Source: Clostridia bacterium (GTDB taxonomy: Bacteria > Bacillota > Clostridia > Oscillospirales > Acutalibacteraceae). Taken from it: DNA of 64,000 bases. Positions 33,181 through 41,565 of this stretch are shown one piece after another. The stretch's first letter is position 1. Every line of letters starts with the position of its first letter. The position numbers were made by a program, and so were the translations under genes. Below the pieces are notes generated by a model. The model had not been told where the DNA came from, made no database searches, and worked only from the letters and a program-made list of their open reading frames with translations. Location of the stretch: contig JAFSGP010000040.1 of the NCBI GenBank assembly GCA_017440755.1, positions 23,452-87,451 of the forward strand, read 5' to 3'.

Positions 33181-33456
33181 AAAACAAAAACGTCCTCTGC
33201 ATTCCGTGTCGGAATACAGAGGACGAGAAGAATCCCGTGGTACCACCTCTATTTACCGCTATCTCACGATAACGGCCTCCGAGTGCAAACACACCCTTGT
33301 CGATATAACGGTCGAACCCGTTTGACCTACGCAGTTTCCCTTCAGCCAACGACTCACGGAATGAATTCACCGACCATACACTGCTGCATCACACCAACGG
33401 CAGCTCTCTGGGAGTGATCCGTTCGGTTACTGGTTTCCGCTCAAGCGTCTTTATGT
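33181..33456 (-). ncRNA. T-box riboswitch, specifier UUC (phenylalanine), controlling paaK
   Basis: The reverse strand carries the full T-box layout: AGTA near the base of stem I, AGAGAG and GGTG loops, GAA followed by the specifier TTC and ATTCCGTGAG, then the T-box AGAGGTGGTACCACGGG (TGGT bulge to pair with a tRNA ACCA end). The terminator is a 16-bp stem (33191-33225) followed by a U-rich tract (33190-33181). The specifier matches the tRNA-Phe anticodon GAA. Uncharged tRNA-Phe should let transcription into paaK and the ACT gene proceed. I am confident of the T-box and fairly confident of the Phe reading. Confidence 0.9.
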
Positions 33457-33461
33457 ATGAT

Positions 33462-33490
33462 ATTTTAGCACTATACTGTTGGAAAGTCAA
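33462..33490 (-). promoter_or_regulatory. Promoter of the T-box/paaK operon
   Basis: On the reverse strand TTGACT and TAAAAT are 17 bases apart, placing the transcript start near 33455 just before stem I. Confidence 0.75.
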
Positions 33491-33518
33491 TCGTTTTTTT
33501 GCAAATTTATACCTGCAT

Positions 33519-34091
33519 TTACGCATGGAATCCCAAGTCGAAAGCCACCTTATTCATCTCCACAAATTTGGGAGCGACGGTGTTCTCGATAGCGGTAATC
33601 CACCGCTCGTAGGGGATATCAAAATACTTGGCGGCGCGGCCCATCAGCACGATATTGACCGCCTTGGCAGAGCCTGCCTGCTGCGCCAGTGACAGAGCGT
33701 CCAGCGCCTCGATCTGCACACCCTTGGCGGTGAGCTCGTCCAGCACGTCGGTGGGATACTCTGCCGCGCCGATGATGACCGGCATAGGGTCAATCTGCTG
33801 GGTGTTAACCACGATGCGTCCGTCCGCCTTCAGGTAGCGGGCATAGCGTGCTGCCTCTAATTTTTCAAAAGAAATGATAATGTCCGCCTCGCCGTCGGTG
33901 ACGATGGGGGAGTATACCTTGTCGCCGAAGCGCACGTAGGTGACCACCGAACCGCCACGCTGGCTCATGCCGTGGACCTCGCTGACCTTCACGTCGTAGC
34001 CCTCGTCCAGCAGTAGCCGACCCAGCAGTTTGGAGGCGAGCAGGCTGCCCTGTCCGCCGACGCCGACAATCATAACACTTGTGGTTTTCAT
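33519..34091 (-). CDS. iorB: Indolepyruvate ferredoxin oxidoreductase, beta subunit
   Basis: The 190-residue protein matches the gamma-type pyruvate-ferredoxin oxidoreductase domain of IorB: VMIVGVGGQGSLLASKLLG at the N-terminus and KVSEVHGMSQRGGSVVTYVR. With IorA it interconverts aryl-2-oxo acids (indolepyruvate, phenylpyruvate, hydroxyphenylpyruvate) and aryl-acetyl-CoA using ferredoxin. It follows iorA by 14 bases, and no terminator is seen before the paaK promoter 29 bases on. GAGGGAACAGGCT precedes the ATG. Confidence 0.9.
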   Translation of the reverse strand: MKTTSVMIVGVGGQGSLLASKLLGRLLLDEGYDVKVSEVHGMSQRGGSVVTYVRFGDKVYSPIVTDGEADIIISFEKLEAARYARYLKADGRIVVNTQQIDPMPVIIGAAEYPTDVLDELTAKGVQIEALDALSLAQQAGSAKAVNIVLMGRAAKYFDIPYERWITAIENTVAPKFVEMNKVAFDLGFHA

Positions 34092-34105
34092 AGCCTGTTC
34101 CCTCC

Positions 34106-35830
34106 TTATACGATAGCGTCAAAGGCGCACAGCTGCTTGCACACGCCGCAGCCCACGCACAGGGTCGCGTCAATGCGCGCTTTGCCGTCCTTCATGCTGA
34201 TGGCGGGGCAGCCAAGCCCCATGCACCGCTTGCAGGACTTACATTTATCTGCCTCCACCTTGAGGGCGGGCAGCGCTTTGACGGATTTGAGCAGCACGCA
34301 GGGACGACGGGAGATGATGACCGACGGCTCTGCCACCGCCAGTTCTTCCTTGACGGCGGTTTCGCAGGCTTTCAGGTCGTAGGGGTCTACCACCCGCACG
34401 CGGTTGATGCCCAGCGCCTTGCACAGGGCTTCCAAATCCACCTTGGCGGCGGGGTCGCCCTTGATGTTGTAGCCGGTGGTGGGGTTCTGCTGGTGTCCCG
34501 TCATACCGGTGATGGAGTTGTCCAGGATAATGACGGTGGAGTTGGTGGCGTTGTATGCCACGTTCACAAGACCCGTCATACCCGAATGCATAAAGGTGGA
34601 GTCACCGATGACCGCCACGCTCTTGCCCTCCGTCTCGCTGCCGCGTGCGGCGTTATAGCCGTGCAGGCCCGAGATGGAAGCACCCATACACAGGGTGGTG
34701 TCCAGCGCGTTCAGCGGCGGGACGGCGCCCAAGGTATAGCAACCGATGTCACCGTGGACGGTAATCTTATTCTTCGCCAGAGTGTAGAACATACCGCGGT
34801 GGGGGCAGCCGGCGCACATCATAGGCGGACGCCCGGGAATGGGGGAGTCGGCGGCGACACAGGGCTTTTCCGCCAGTCCAAAGGCGGCGGCTACCGTCTG
34901 CTGGGAGAACTCACCCAACAGGGAGAACAGCTCCTTGCCGACTACTTCCAGACCCAGCGCACGCACGTGGGTCTCGATGATGGGGTCCAGCTCCTCGATG
35001 ACGTACAGCTTTTTCACCTTGGCGGCGAAGTCCTTGATAATGTTGACGGGCAGGGGGTTGGGCATACCGATTTTCAGAATGCTGGCGGTGTCGCCCAGTG
35101 CCTCTTTTACGTACAAATAGGAGCAGCCGGAGGTGATGATACCAATCTCGTCAGAGTGATATTCCACCGTATTGTAGGGGCAATTCTCCGCATACTCACG
35201 CAGCGCCTCGGTGCGCGCCTCCACAACGGGGTGACGCTTAATGGCGTTGCCGGGCATCATAATGTATTTAGAGGGCTCCTTGACGTAGTCCTTCAGCACC
35301 GCCGGCTGATGCTCGCCCGTTTCCACCACCGACTGGCTGTGGGCAATACGGGTGCACATGCGCAGCAGCACGGGGGTGTCGAATTTCTCCGACAGCTCGA
35401 AAGCGGACTTGGCAAAGGCATACGCCTCGGCGGAGTCCGCCGGCTCCAGCATAGGCACCTTGGCGGCGATGGCATAGTGGCGGGAATCCTGCTCGTTCTG
35501 GGAGGAGTGCATGGCAGGGTCGTCTGCCACGCAGATGACCATGCCGCCGTTGACACCCGTATAGGACAGGGTGAACAGCGGGTCCGCCGCCACGTTTAAG
35601 CCCACGTGCTTCATGGCACAGGCGGAGCGGGCTCCTGCTAAGCTGGCGCCGAAGGCCACCTCGCAGGCCACCTTTTCGTTGGGGGCCCATTCGCTGTGGA
35701 TATCCTCGTATTGGGATAAAAACTCGGTAATCTCGGTAGAGGGAGTGCCGGGGTAGCTGGAAACCACGCCCAGACCTCCATCGTACAGACCCGCGGCAAC
35801 CGCGCGGTTACCTATCATCAGTTCTTTCAT
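34106..35830 (-). CDS. iorA: Indolepyruvate ferredoxin oxidoreductase, alpha subunit
   Basis: The 574-residue subunit has the N-terminal pyrimidine-binding domain (SSYPGTPSTEITEFLSQY), a thiamine-pyrophosphate domain (MHGDIGCYTLG region; AVIGDSTFMHSG...NITGMTGHQ-type motif, here SITGMTGHQQNP), and a C-terminal 2x[4Fe-4S] ferredoxin domain (CKSCKRCMGLGCP and CVGCGVCKQLC). This is the full IorA architecture. It exchanges electrons with ferredoxin in the cytoplasm. It is the second gene of the reverse operon acyl-CoA ligase, iorA, iorB. Aryl-acid specificity rather than pyruvate is inferred from the IorA organisation and the neighbouring paaK. Confidence 0.92.
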   Translation of the reverse strand: MKELMIGNRAVAAGLYDGGLGVVSSYPGTPSTEITEFLSQYEDIHSEWAPNEKVACEVAFGASLAGARSACAMKHVGLNVAADPLFTLSYTGVNGGMVICVADDPAMHSSQNEQDSRHYAIAAKVPMLEPADSAEAYAFAKSAFELSEKFDTPVLLRMCTRIAHSQSVVETGEHQPAVLKDYVKEPSKYIMMPGNAIKRHPVVEARTEALREYAENCPYNTVEYHSDEIGIITSGCSYLYVKEALGDTASILKIGMPNPLPVNIIKDFAAKVKKLYVIEELDPIIETHVRALGLEVVGKELFSLLGEFSQQTVAAAFGLAEKPCVAADSPIPGRPPMMCAGCPHRGMFYTLAKNKITVHGDIGCYTLGAVPPLNALDTTLCMGASISGLHGYNAARGSETEGKSVAVIGDSTFMHSGMTGLVNVAYNATNSTVIILDNSITGMTGHQQNPTTGYNIKGDPAAKVDLEALCKALGINRVRVVDPYDLKACETAVKEELAVAEPSVIISRRPCVLLKSVKALPALKVEADKCKSCKRCMGLGCPAISMKDGKARIDATLCVGCGVCKQLCAFDAIV

Positions 35831-35845
35831 ACTATATACCTCTCT

Positions 35846-37483
35846 TTAGGACTTGTTCTGGGAATCCACCAGACCTTCGCCGCCGTACATCTTACGCAGG
35901 CGGGGTTTTTCGATTTTGCCGGTGGGGTTGCGAGGTACGTCCGCGAAAATAATCTTGCGGGGACGCTTGTAGCGGGGCAGTTCCATACAGAAGGCGTTGA
36001 TTTCCTCTTCCGTGCAGGTGACTCCCGTCTTTACCTCGATGATAGCGGTGGCAATCTCGCCCAGACGGGGGTCGGGCAGACCGATGACCGCCACGTCCTT
36101 GATTTTCGAATGGGCAGCGAGGAAGTTCTCAATCTGTACAGGATACAGGTTTTCACCGCCGGTGATGATGACGTCTTTTTTGCGGTCCACCAGATAGATG
36201 AATCCTTCCTCGTCCTGCATCGCCATGTCGCCGGTGTACAGCCAGCCGTCTTTGAGGGTGTCGGCGGTGGCCTTTTCGTCCCGATAGTAGCAGGTCATCA
36301 CGCCGGGTCCCTTAACGCACAGCTCGCCTACGTCGCCTTGCTTAACCTCGGCGCCGTCGGGGGAGACAATCTTAACCTGCCAGCCGTAGCCGGGGATACC
36401 GATAGCACCCACCTTGCGGACGTTTTCCACGCCCAGATGGACGGCGCCGGGACCGATGGACTCGGACAGACCGTAGTTGGTATCGTACTGCTGGTCGGGG
36501 AAATACTCCAGCCAGCGCTTAATCAGGCTCTGGGGGACAGGTTGGGCGCCGATGTGCATCAGCCGCCACTTGGACAGGTCGTAGTCGGACAGCTTGATAT
36601 CCCCGCGGTCCAGCGCCGCCAGCACGTCCTGCGCCCACGGCACCAACAGCCACACGATGGTGCAGCCCTCGTTATGTACCGCCTCCAGAATGTTCTTTGC
36701 CTGCGTGCCCTTGAGAATCACCGCCTTGGAGCCGGTCAGAAGGCTGCCGAACCAGTGCATCTTAGCGCCTGTGTGGTACAGAGGCGGAATGCACAAAAAG
36801 CAGTCATCTTTCGTCTGGCTGTGGTGGTTCTGCTCCACGCGGCAGGAGTGAATCAGGCTCTCGTGATTGTGCAGAATCGCCTTGGGGAAGCCGGTGGTGC
36901 CGGAGGAGAAGTAAATGGCGGCATCGTCTTGCGTATCCAACATACAGGGCGGGAAAGAGCCGGAGCATTCGGAAATCAGGTCGTTGTAATCGTCCGCAAA
37001 GGTGGGACAGCCCGCACCCAGATAGACCAAATGGCAACGGCTGCTGATTTTATCGGCTACCGCCTCCACACGACCGATAAACTCGGGGCCGAAGATGAGC
37101 ACGTCTGCCTCGGCTAAAGACAGACAATAGTCGATTTCGTCGGAGGAATAGCGGAAATTGAGCGGTACCGCCAAGGCGCCGGCTTTTAATATACCAAAAT
37201 AAATGGGAAGCCAGTCAATGCAGTTCATCAGCAAAATGGCAACCTTTTTGCCCTTGCCGATGCCGTTTTGCTGCAGCATATTGGCCAGCCGATTGGCCTT
37301 TTCATCAAACACCGCCCAGGTAATCTCCCGCCGATAGTGTTTGGCGCGGGGGGTAGACTCCACCAGCTCAAACTCGTGCCAGGTGGGGCGACGGGTTTCG
37401 GGCTGCTCGGGGTTAATCTCCACCAAGGCGGTATCCTTGGCAAATTCGCGAGCGTTGCGCTCCAGCAAATGTACAATGGTCAT
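35846..37483 (-). CDS. AMP-forming acyl-CoA ligase (fatty/aryl acid type)
   Basis: The 545-residue ANL-superfamily enzyme contains IYFSSGTTGFPKAILHNH (P-loop), DTNYGLSESIGPG, DGWLYTGDMAMQDEEGFIYL, VDRKKDVIITGGENLYP and PTGKIEKPRLRK (C-terminal catalytic Lys). It differs from PaaK and resembles medium/long-chain or aryl acid CoA ligases. The start at 37483 (MTIVHLLERNAREF) follows TTAGGAGAGCAACT; a longer frame would read across the promoter. As first gene of the ior operon it probably activates the carboxylic acid imported by the divergent symporter or made by IorAB. The substrate is open. Confidence 0.85.
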   Translation of the reverse strand: MTIVHLLERNAREFAKDTALVEINPEQPETRRPTWHEFELVESTPRAKHYRREITWAVFDEKANRLANMLQQNGIGKGKKVAILLMNCIDWLPIYFGILKAGALAVPLNFRYSSDEIDYCLSLAEADVLIFGPEFIGRVEAVADKISSRCHLVYLGAGCPTFADDYNDLISECSGSFPPCMLDTQDDAAIYFSSGTTGFPKAILHNHESLIHSCRVEQNHHSQTKDDCFLCIPPLYHTGAKMHWFGSLLTGSKAVILKGTQAKNILEAVHNEGCTIVWLLVPWAQDVLAALDRGDIKLSDYDLSKWRLMHIGAQPVPQSLIKRWLEYFPDQQYDTNYGLSESIGPGAVHLGVENVRKVGAIGIPGYGWQVKIVSPDGAEVKQGDVGELCVKGPGVMTCYYRDEKATADTLKDGWLYTGDMAMQDEEGFIYLVDRKKDVIITGGENLYPVQIENFLAAHSKIKDVAVIGLPDPRLGEIATAIIEVKTGVTCTEEEINAFCMELPRYKRPRKIIFADVPRNPTGKIEKPRLRKMYGGEGLVDSQNKS

Positions 37484-37515
37484 AGTTGCTCTCCTAACGT
37501 TGCAGTATACCGTAT

Positions 37516-37645
37516 ACTCTACCACTTTAACGCGCAAAAGTCAACTGTTGTTTTGGGGGAAAATGGATTTTTTTGCAAAAAAGTGTTGACAAACACGCTT
37601 TAAAGTGTTAAAGTATCCACAACACAAACATTTTTACGCTTTAAA
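37516..37645. promoter_or_regulatory. Divergent promoters with a shared motif inside both spacers
   Basis: Forward promoter TTGACA (37586-37591)/TAAAGT (37609-37614) has as its 17-base spacer the near-palindrome ACACGCTTTAAAGTGT. Reverse promoter TTGACT (37539-37544)/TAGAGT (37516-37521), spacer 17, contains CACTTTAACGCG. The CACTTTAAnnCG core is shared, and a third partial copy (ACGCTTTAAA) is at 37636-37645. The short palindrome GTATACCGTATAC lies at about 37505-37517. A common, unidentified regulator is inferred. Confidence 0.6.
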
Positions 37646-37670
37646 CCAATAAAGAAAAGAGGCTTTCCCT

Positions 37671-39263
37671 ATGGTAAATTCCCTTATAAATGCGGCGGCG
37701 ATATCTCCTGCCGCGCTGATTTCCGTTCCTATGCTTTTGTGCTTTTTTGCGCTGATGGTGGGGGTGGGGTTCGCCTGCCGCAGGCACGCTACCAGCGTGG
37801 ACGGCTTTGTGTTGGGCGGACGTTCGGTGGGTCCCTGGCTGACGGCATTTGCTTTTGGTACGTCTTATTTTTCAGCCGTTATCTTTGTGGGCTATGCCGG
37901 GCAGTTTGGCTGGAATTTCGGTCTGGCATCTACTTGGATTGGGTTGGGGAACGCCTTTATCGGTTCGCTGCTGGCTTGGATTGTTTTGGGCAAGCGGACC
38001 CGCCTGATGACCCAGCATCTGGGGTCCAAGACGATGCCCGATTTCTTCGAGAGACGGTACGACTCCAAGCGGCTGAAGACCGCCGCTTCCTTTATCGTGT
38101 TTGTGTTTCTGATTCCGTATACCGCCTCGCTGTACAACGGACTGTCTTCGCTGTTTAATAACGTGTTCTCGGTGCCTTACTGGTTGATTGTGGTGGCTAT
38201 GGCGGTGCTGACGGGTATATACGTTATTTTCGGTGGCTATATGGCCACCGCCGTCAACGATTTTATTCAGGGCATCATTATGCTGGGCGGCATTGTGGTC
38301 GTGATTGCCTCTGTCCTGCAGCAAAACGGCGGTCTTGCCGCCGCGGTGGAGGCACTGCGCCTGCACCCGCAGGCAGGGGAGGAATATGCTTCCACCTTTG
38401 GCCCTAATCCGATTTTCCTGTTCTTCGTAGTGATGCTGACCTCCCTTGGTACGTGGGGGTTGCCGCAGATGGTGGGCAAATTCTATTCCATTAAGGACGA
38501 GGGCGCCATCAAGAAGGGCACCGTTATTTCCACCGTGTTTGCGGTGGTGGTGGCGGGCGGCTGCTACTTCCTCGGTGGTTTTGGTAAACTGTATTTCGAC
38601 AAGATGGTGGAGAGCGGCTTTGTATCCGACAAGGGTGTGCTGTTCGATAAGGTGATTCCCACCATGCTGGGCGAGCTGGCCCCTGTGGTGGTGGCGCTGG
38701 TTGTGGTGTTGGTGCTGGCGGCGTCCATGTCCACCCTGTCCTCTCTGGTTCTTACCTCCGCCTCCACGCTGACGCTGGACGTGGTGCAGCCGAAGCTGGC
38801 TAAGAAAAAGACGGTCACGGAAAAGCAGAGCGTGGGCATTATGCGGCTGTTTATCGTGTTCTTCATTGTGCTGTCGGCCATTATCGCGATTCTCAAGGAC
38901 AGCATCTGGAGCAATTCGGTGTTTATCGCGCAGATGATGGGAGTTTCTTGGGGCGCGCTGGCAGGCGCTTTCCTTGCTCCTTTCCTGTACGGTCTGTGCT
39001 GGAAAAAGACCACCAAGGCCGCGGTGGCGGTGAGCTTTATCTTCGGCACGGGGCTGGAGATTGTCCAGCTGTGCATCAGCGTGGGCTGGTTGTCGGTTAA
39101 GGACGTGCCCGTGCTCGGCTTTGTGTTCACCAACTCGCTCTATTCCGGTGTGTTTGCCATGGTGGGCGGACTCGTGCTGGTGCCTATCGTCAGCCTGCTG
39201 ACCCAAAAGACGCTGCCGGAGGATATCGAGGGCAAGTTTGCCTGCTACAAGGCTAAGCAATAA
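37671..39263 (+). CDS. Sodium:solute symporter (SSS family)
   Basis: The 530-residue membrane protein has about 13 hydrophobic segments. It has the SSS pattern: FVLGGRSVGPWLTAFAFGTSYFSAV early, a YDSKRLKTAAS loop, FGGYMATAVNDFIQG, WGLPQMVGKFYSIKD, and LAASMSTLSSLVLTSASTL, which holds the conserved sodium-site Ser residues. It imports a small solute, probably an organic acid given the divergent acyl-CoA ligase/ior operon with matching promoter motifs. No ribosome site is ideal, but AAAGAAAAGAGG precedes ATG 37671. Substrates of this family include carboxylates, sugars and amino acids, so the aryl-acid idea is inference. Confidence 0.88.
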   Translation: MVNSLINAAAISPAALISVPMLLCFFALMVGVGFACRRHATSVDGFVLGGRSVGPWLTAFAFGTSYFSAVIFVGYAGQFGWNFGLASTWIGLGNAFIGSLLAWIVLGKRTRLMTQHLGSKTMPDFFERRYDSKRLKTAASFIVFVFLIPYTASLYNGLSSLFNNVFSVPYWLIVVAMAVLTGIYVIFGGYMATAVNDFIQGIIMLGGIVVVIASVLQQNGGLAAAVEALRLHPQAGEEYASTFGPNPIFLFFVVMLTSLGTWGLPQMVGKFYSIKDEGAIKKGTVISTVFAVVVAGGCYFLGGFGKLYFDKMVESGFVSDKGVLFDKVIPTMLGELAPVVVALVVVLVLAASMSTLSSLVLTSASTLTLDVVQPKLAKKKTVTEKQSVGIMRLFIVFFIVLSAIIAILKDSIWSNSVFIAQMMGVSWGALAGAFLAPFLYGLCWKKTTKAAVAVSFIFGTGLEIVQLCISVGWLSVKDVPVLGFVFTNSLYSGVFAMVGGLVLVPIVSLLTQKTLPEDIEGKFACYKAKQ

Positions 39264-39293
39264 GGATTTTTACTTCACTTTTTCTCTTTGGAG

Positions 39294-39329
39294 ATGCCGT
39301 CGTCCGCATTGGCGGACGGCGGCATTTTC
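39294..39329 (+). terminator. Terminator after the symporter gene
   Basis: 14-bp stem with one G-U pair, 39294-39307 with 39312-39325, then four T residues. Confidence 0.75.
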
Positions 39330-39385
39330 TGCTTGCGGAGAGGGAAGAAGTGTGATAAAATAGGGGTGAAAGAGGTGACAAGGCG

Positions 39386-40081
39386 ATGACCTATACACGC
39401 GTGGTGGAGGGGCGATTTCTCCGCCGTCCTAACCGTTTTATCGCGCAGGTAGAGATAGACGGCACAGAACAAACGGTACACGTAAAAAACACGGGGCGGT
39501 GCAGGGAACTGCTGGTGCCCGGCTGTCGGGTATATCTGGCGGTGGCGGACAACCCCGCTCGCAAGACGGGATACGACCTCATCGGAGTGGAGAAGCGACG
39601 GGACGGAAAGCCGCCGCTGTGCATCAATATGGATTCGCAAGCCCCCAACGAGGCGGTGGCGGAATGGTTGCCGCAGAGTGGACTTTTCTCTGGGGCGGCA
39701 CAGATCCGCCGCGAGGTGACATGGGGCGGGTCGCGATTTGATTTTTACGTAGAGGACGGGGAGCGACGGGTCTTTATCGAGGTGAAAGGGGTTACGCTGG
39801 AGGAGGACGGCGTGGCGCGCTTCCCCGATGCCCCTACCGAGAGAGGGGTAAAGCACCTACAGGAGCTGACGCAGGCGGTGGCGCAGGGGTATGAGGCTTG
39901 CGTGCTGTTCGTGGTGCAGATGAAGCAGATAACCGAGGTGCGACCCAACGACGGCACCCACCCCGCGTTTGGCGAGGCACTGCGGCAGGCGGCGGCCGCC
40001 GGCGTGTCCGTACTGGCGGTGGATTGCGTGGTGACGAAGGATAGTATGGAAATTGATGGGTTTATACCTGTGGTGCTGTAA
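39386..40081 (+). CDS. sfsA: SfsA family protein (sugar fermentation stimulation)
   Basis: The 231-residue protein fits SfsA in length and motifs: EGRFLRRPNRFIAQVEIDG, VKNTGRCRELLVPG (the conserved HxxNTGRM-like block), RFDFYVEDG, FIEVKGVTL and ERGVKHLQEL. The D...EVK arrangement recalls a nuclease-like fold with an N-terminal OB-type domain. GAGGTGACAAGGCG precedes the ATG. Its cellular role is not settled. It stands alone between the symporter and the phage cassette and is likely a core gene marking the left border of the phage insertion. Confidence 0.9.
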   Translation: MTYTRVVEGRFLRRPNRFIAQVEIDGTEQTVHVKNTGRCRELLVPGCRVYLAVADNPARKTGYDLIGVEKRRDGKPPLCINMDSQAPNEAVAEWLPQSGLFSGAAQIRREVTWGGSRFDFYVEDGERRVFIEVKGVTLEEDGVARFPDAPTERGVKHLQELTQAVAQGYEACVLFVVQMKQITEVRPNDGTHPAFGEALRQAAAAGVSVLAVDCVVTKDSMEIDGFIPVVL

Positions 40082-40085
40082 AGGA

Positions 40086-40121
40086 AATGGCTGCCGAACG
40101 TTCCGTTCGGCAGCCATTTTA
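40086..40121. terminator. Bidirectional terminator between sfsA and the phage repressor
   Basis: Perfect 14-bp stem, 40086-40099 with 40105-40118, T-rich tail. Confidence 0.85.
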
Positions 40122-40757
40122 TATATATTTCCGTTTGCTCTCGACGACAAGTCCCACAATGGTGACCTGGGACATCTGCTCGCCCTCAAAGCGGCGGGGC
40201 GGATAGTAGGGGTTGACGCTCTGCAATTCCAGCCAGTCATCGCTGTACACCACACGCTTGACCAGTCCTTCCTCACCGTCCACCAGCACCACCGCATAGC
40301 GCCCCGAGTCCACCTGCTCCTGACGGCGAACCAACACCAAATCGCGGTCGTTTATCATCGGGGTCATGCTGTCGCCGCTGACACGCAGCCAGAAATAATC
40401 GCACTCGCCCCGCAACGAGCCGGCGTCCACGGGTTCGGTGCCGATGATTTCCTCACACACCGCGCCGCCGCAGCCTGCGCGCACCGCACCCATAACGGGA
40501 ACAGGCACCGCATTCGGCAGGGAGGGGGACTGGGGCGGGTCCATATCTTCGGACAGCCCCATCAGCCACTGGGTATTAACGTGGAAATGCTGAGCCAGCA
40601 GATGCAAGGTGGGCAGGTTGATTTTCGAGGTATCGCCCCGCTCCCACCGCATAACGGTGGACTTATTCACACCGGTCAGAGCACCGATTTGCTCCAAGGT
40701 CTCATGGGAGTCCTCCCGACAGCGCCGCAAGCGAACGGCAGTTACGTTCTCGTCCAT
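40119..40757 (-). CDS. CI/LexA-like phage repressor (XRE HTH plus S24 autoprotease)
   Basis: The 212-residue protein has an N-terminal Cro/CI helix-turn-helix (ETLEQIGALTGVNKSTVMRW, residues about 19-38) and a C-terminal S24 domain. The Ala-Gly cleavage site is in VMGAVRAGCGG (about residue 93), the catalytic Ser in RVSGDSMTPMINDRD, and the Lys in EEGLVKRVVYS. Such repressors hold a prophage silent and self-cleave with RecA during DNA damage. GAGGTGAAAGT precedes the ATG. It is divergent from the packaging genes and has its own promoter, TTGCAT/TAGTAT. It presumably represses the cassette promoter. Confidence 0.88.
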   Translation of the reverse strand: MDENVTAVRLRRCREDSHETLEQIGALTGVNKSTVMRWERGDTSKINLPTLHLLAQHFHVNTQWLMGLSEDMDPPQSPSLPNAVPVPVMGAVRAGCGGAVCEEIIGTEPVDAGSLRGECDYFWLRVSGDSMTPMINDRDLVLVRRQEQVDSGRYAVVLVDGEEGLVKRVVYSDDWLELQSVNPYYPPRRFEGEQMSQVTIVGLVVESKRKYI

Positions 40758-40789
40758 ACTTTCACCTCATAACAAAATTCCTCCTCTAT

Positions 40790-40907
40790 ATACTAGCACA
40801 GGTTGTTGAGAAATGCAACGTATTTTTTAAAAAAAGTTGCAAATTGCTATTGACAATCCACAAAAACGGGTCTACAATAATATACAGACGAACAAACGTT
40901 CGCGAAC
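40790..40907. promoter_or_regulatory. Divergent phage switch region with SOS-box palindrome
   Basis: Reverse promoter TTGCAT (40813-40818)/TAGTAT (40790-40795) drives the repressor, spacer 17. Forward promoter TTGACA (40850-40855)/TACAAT (40873-40878), spacer 17, drives the cassette. CGAACAAACGTTCG (40889-40902) fits the Gram-positive LexA box CGAAC-RNRY-GTTYG and sits at the start of transcription, overlapped by GTTCGCGAAC (40898-40907). TGCAAC at 40814-40819 and GTTGCA at 40836-40841 form a spaced inverted repeat that could be a CI operator. Confidence 0.7.
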
Positions 40908-40919
40908 GGAGGCGGGATA

Positions 40920-41114
40920 ATGGTGTTACGGGATTGGCGAGCGGTACTACAGGAAATGCCGGCGGATACGCCGGTCATTTTTTGTGTGACAGCTGAAAAC
41001 GCGCCGCATTTCGGTGACTACTGCGTGGGGCGGCGAGTGTTTCCCTCCCGCATGTGGGAGGGGAAGGAAGGCTGGAAGCCCTGTGTGCTGGTGGAGCTGG
41101 GGGAGGCGTTCTGA
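40920..41114 (+). CDS. Small phage-cassette protein of unknown function
   Basis: A 64-residue frame starting MVLRDWRAVLQEMPADTPVI with CGGAGGCGGGATA ahead of the ATG, first under the cassette promoter. It is rich in Trp and Cys near the end and has no membrane segment. I do not recognise it. The good ribosome site and position next to the promoter argue that it is real; it could be an early regulatory or anti-repressor peptide. Confidence 0.55.
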   Translation: MVLRDWRAVLQEMPADTPVIFCVTAENAPHFGDYCVGRRVFPSRMWEGKEGWKPCVLVELGEAF

Positions 41115-41168
41115 TTTTGATATATTTTTTGACAGGAAAGTTGCAAAATGCAAACAAGGAGGTGGCGT

Positions 41169-41564
41169 ATGCACGATACAGCCTTACAACGGCGGCGGCT
41201 GGCGGATATCTGCCAGGGGATTGAGCGGGCGAAGGCCTACGCAGCCGAACAACAGGTGCCGCTGACGGTGGAACGGCTGGCGGCGGAGATGGATATGGAA
41301 TTGGCGGTGCTACATCGCATTCTGCGCGGGGAGATTACGGGGAAAAGCCCCGGCATGCAGGCGAAGATAACCGCAATTCGCCGCGCGGCGGGGGAGGCGA
41401 CCGCCAGTGTGATGGAGCATGCGATGCGGCGGGGCACCGGTTCCAATATGCATATGTTGTATCTTAAGAGTCACGCGGGGTACGACGAAAAGGGCGGCAA
41501 GACCGAGGAGACGACAGCCCGTCCGCCGGTGTTTTTTGTGGGAGAGGAGGACATTCCCGATTGA
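41169..41564 (+). CDS. Phage terminase small subunit-like DNA-binding protein
   Basis: The 131-residue protein has an N-terminal helix-turn-helix region (TVERLAAEMDMELAVLHRIL) and a C-terminal block HMLYLKSHAGYDEKGG typical of small terminase or packaging-initiation proteins. ATG 41169 follows CAAGGAGGTGGCGT. It lies two genes before the large terminase, the expected place. It would recognise the phage packaging site and recruit the large subunit. Sequence similarity by eye is moderate; order supports the call. Confidence 0.65.
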   Translation: MHDTALQRRRLADICQGIERAKAYAAEQQVPLTVERLAAEMDMELAVLHRILRGEITGKSPGMQAKITAIRRAAGEATASVMEHAMRRGTGSNMHMLYLKSHAGYDEKGGKTEETTARPPVFFVGEEDIPD

Positions 41565-41565
41565 T

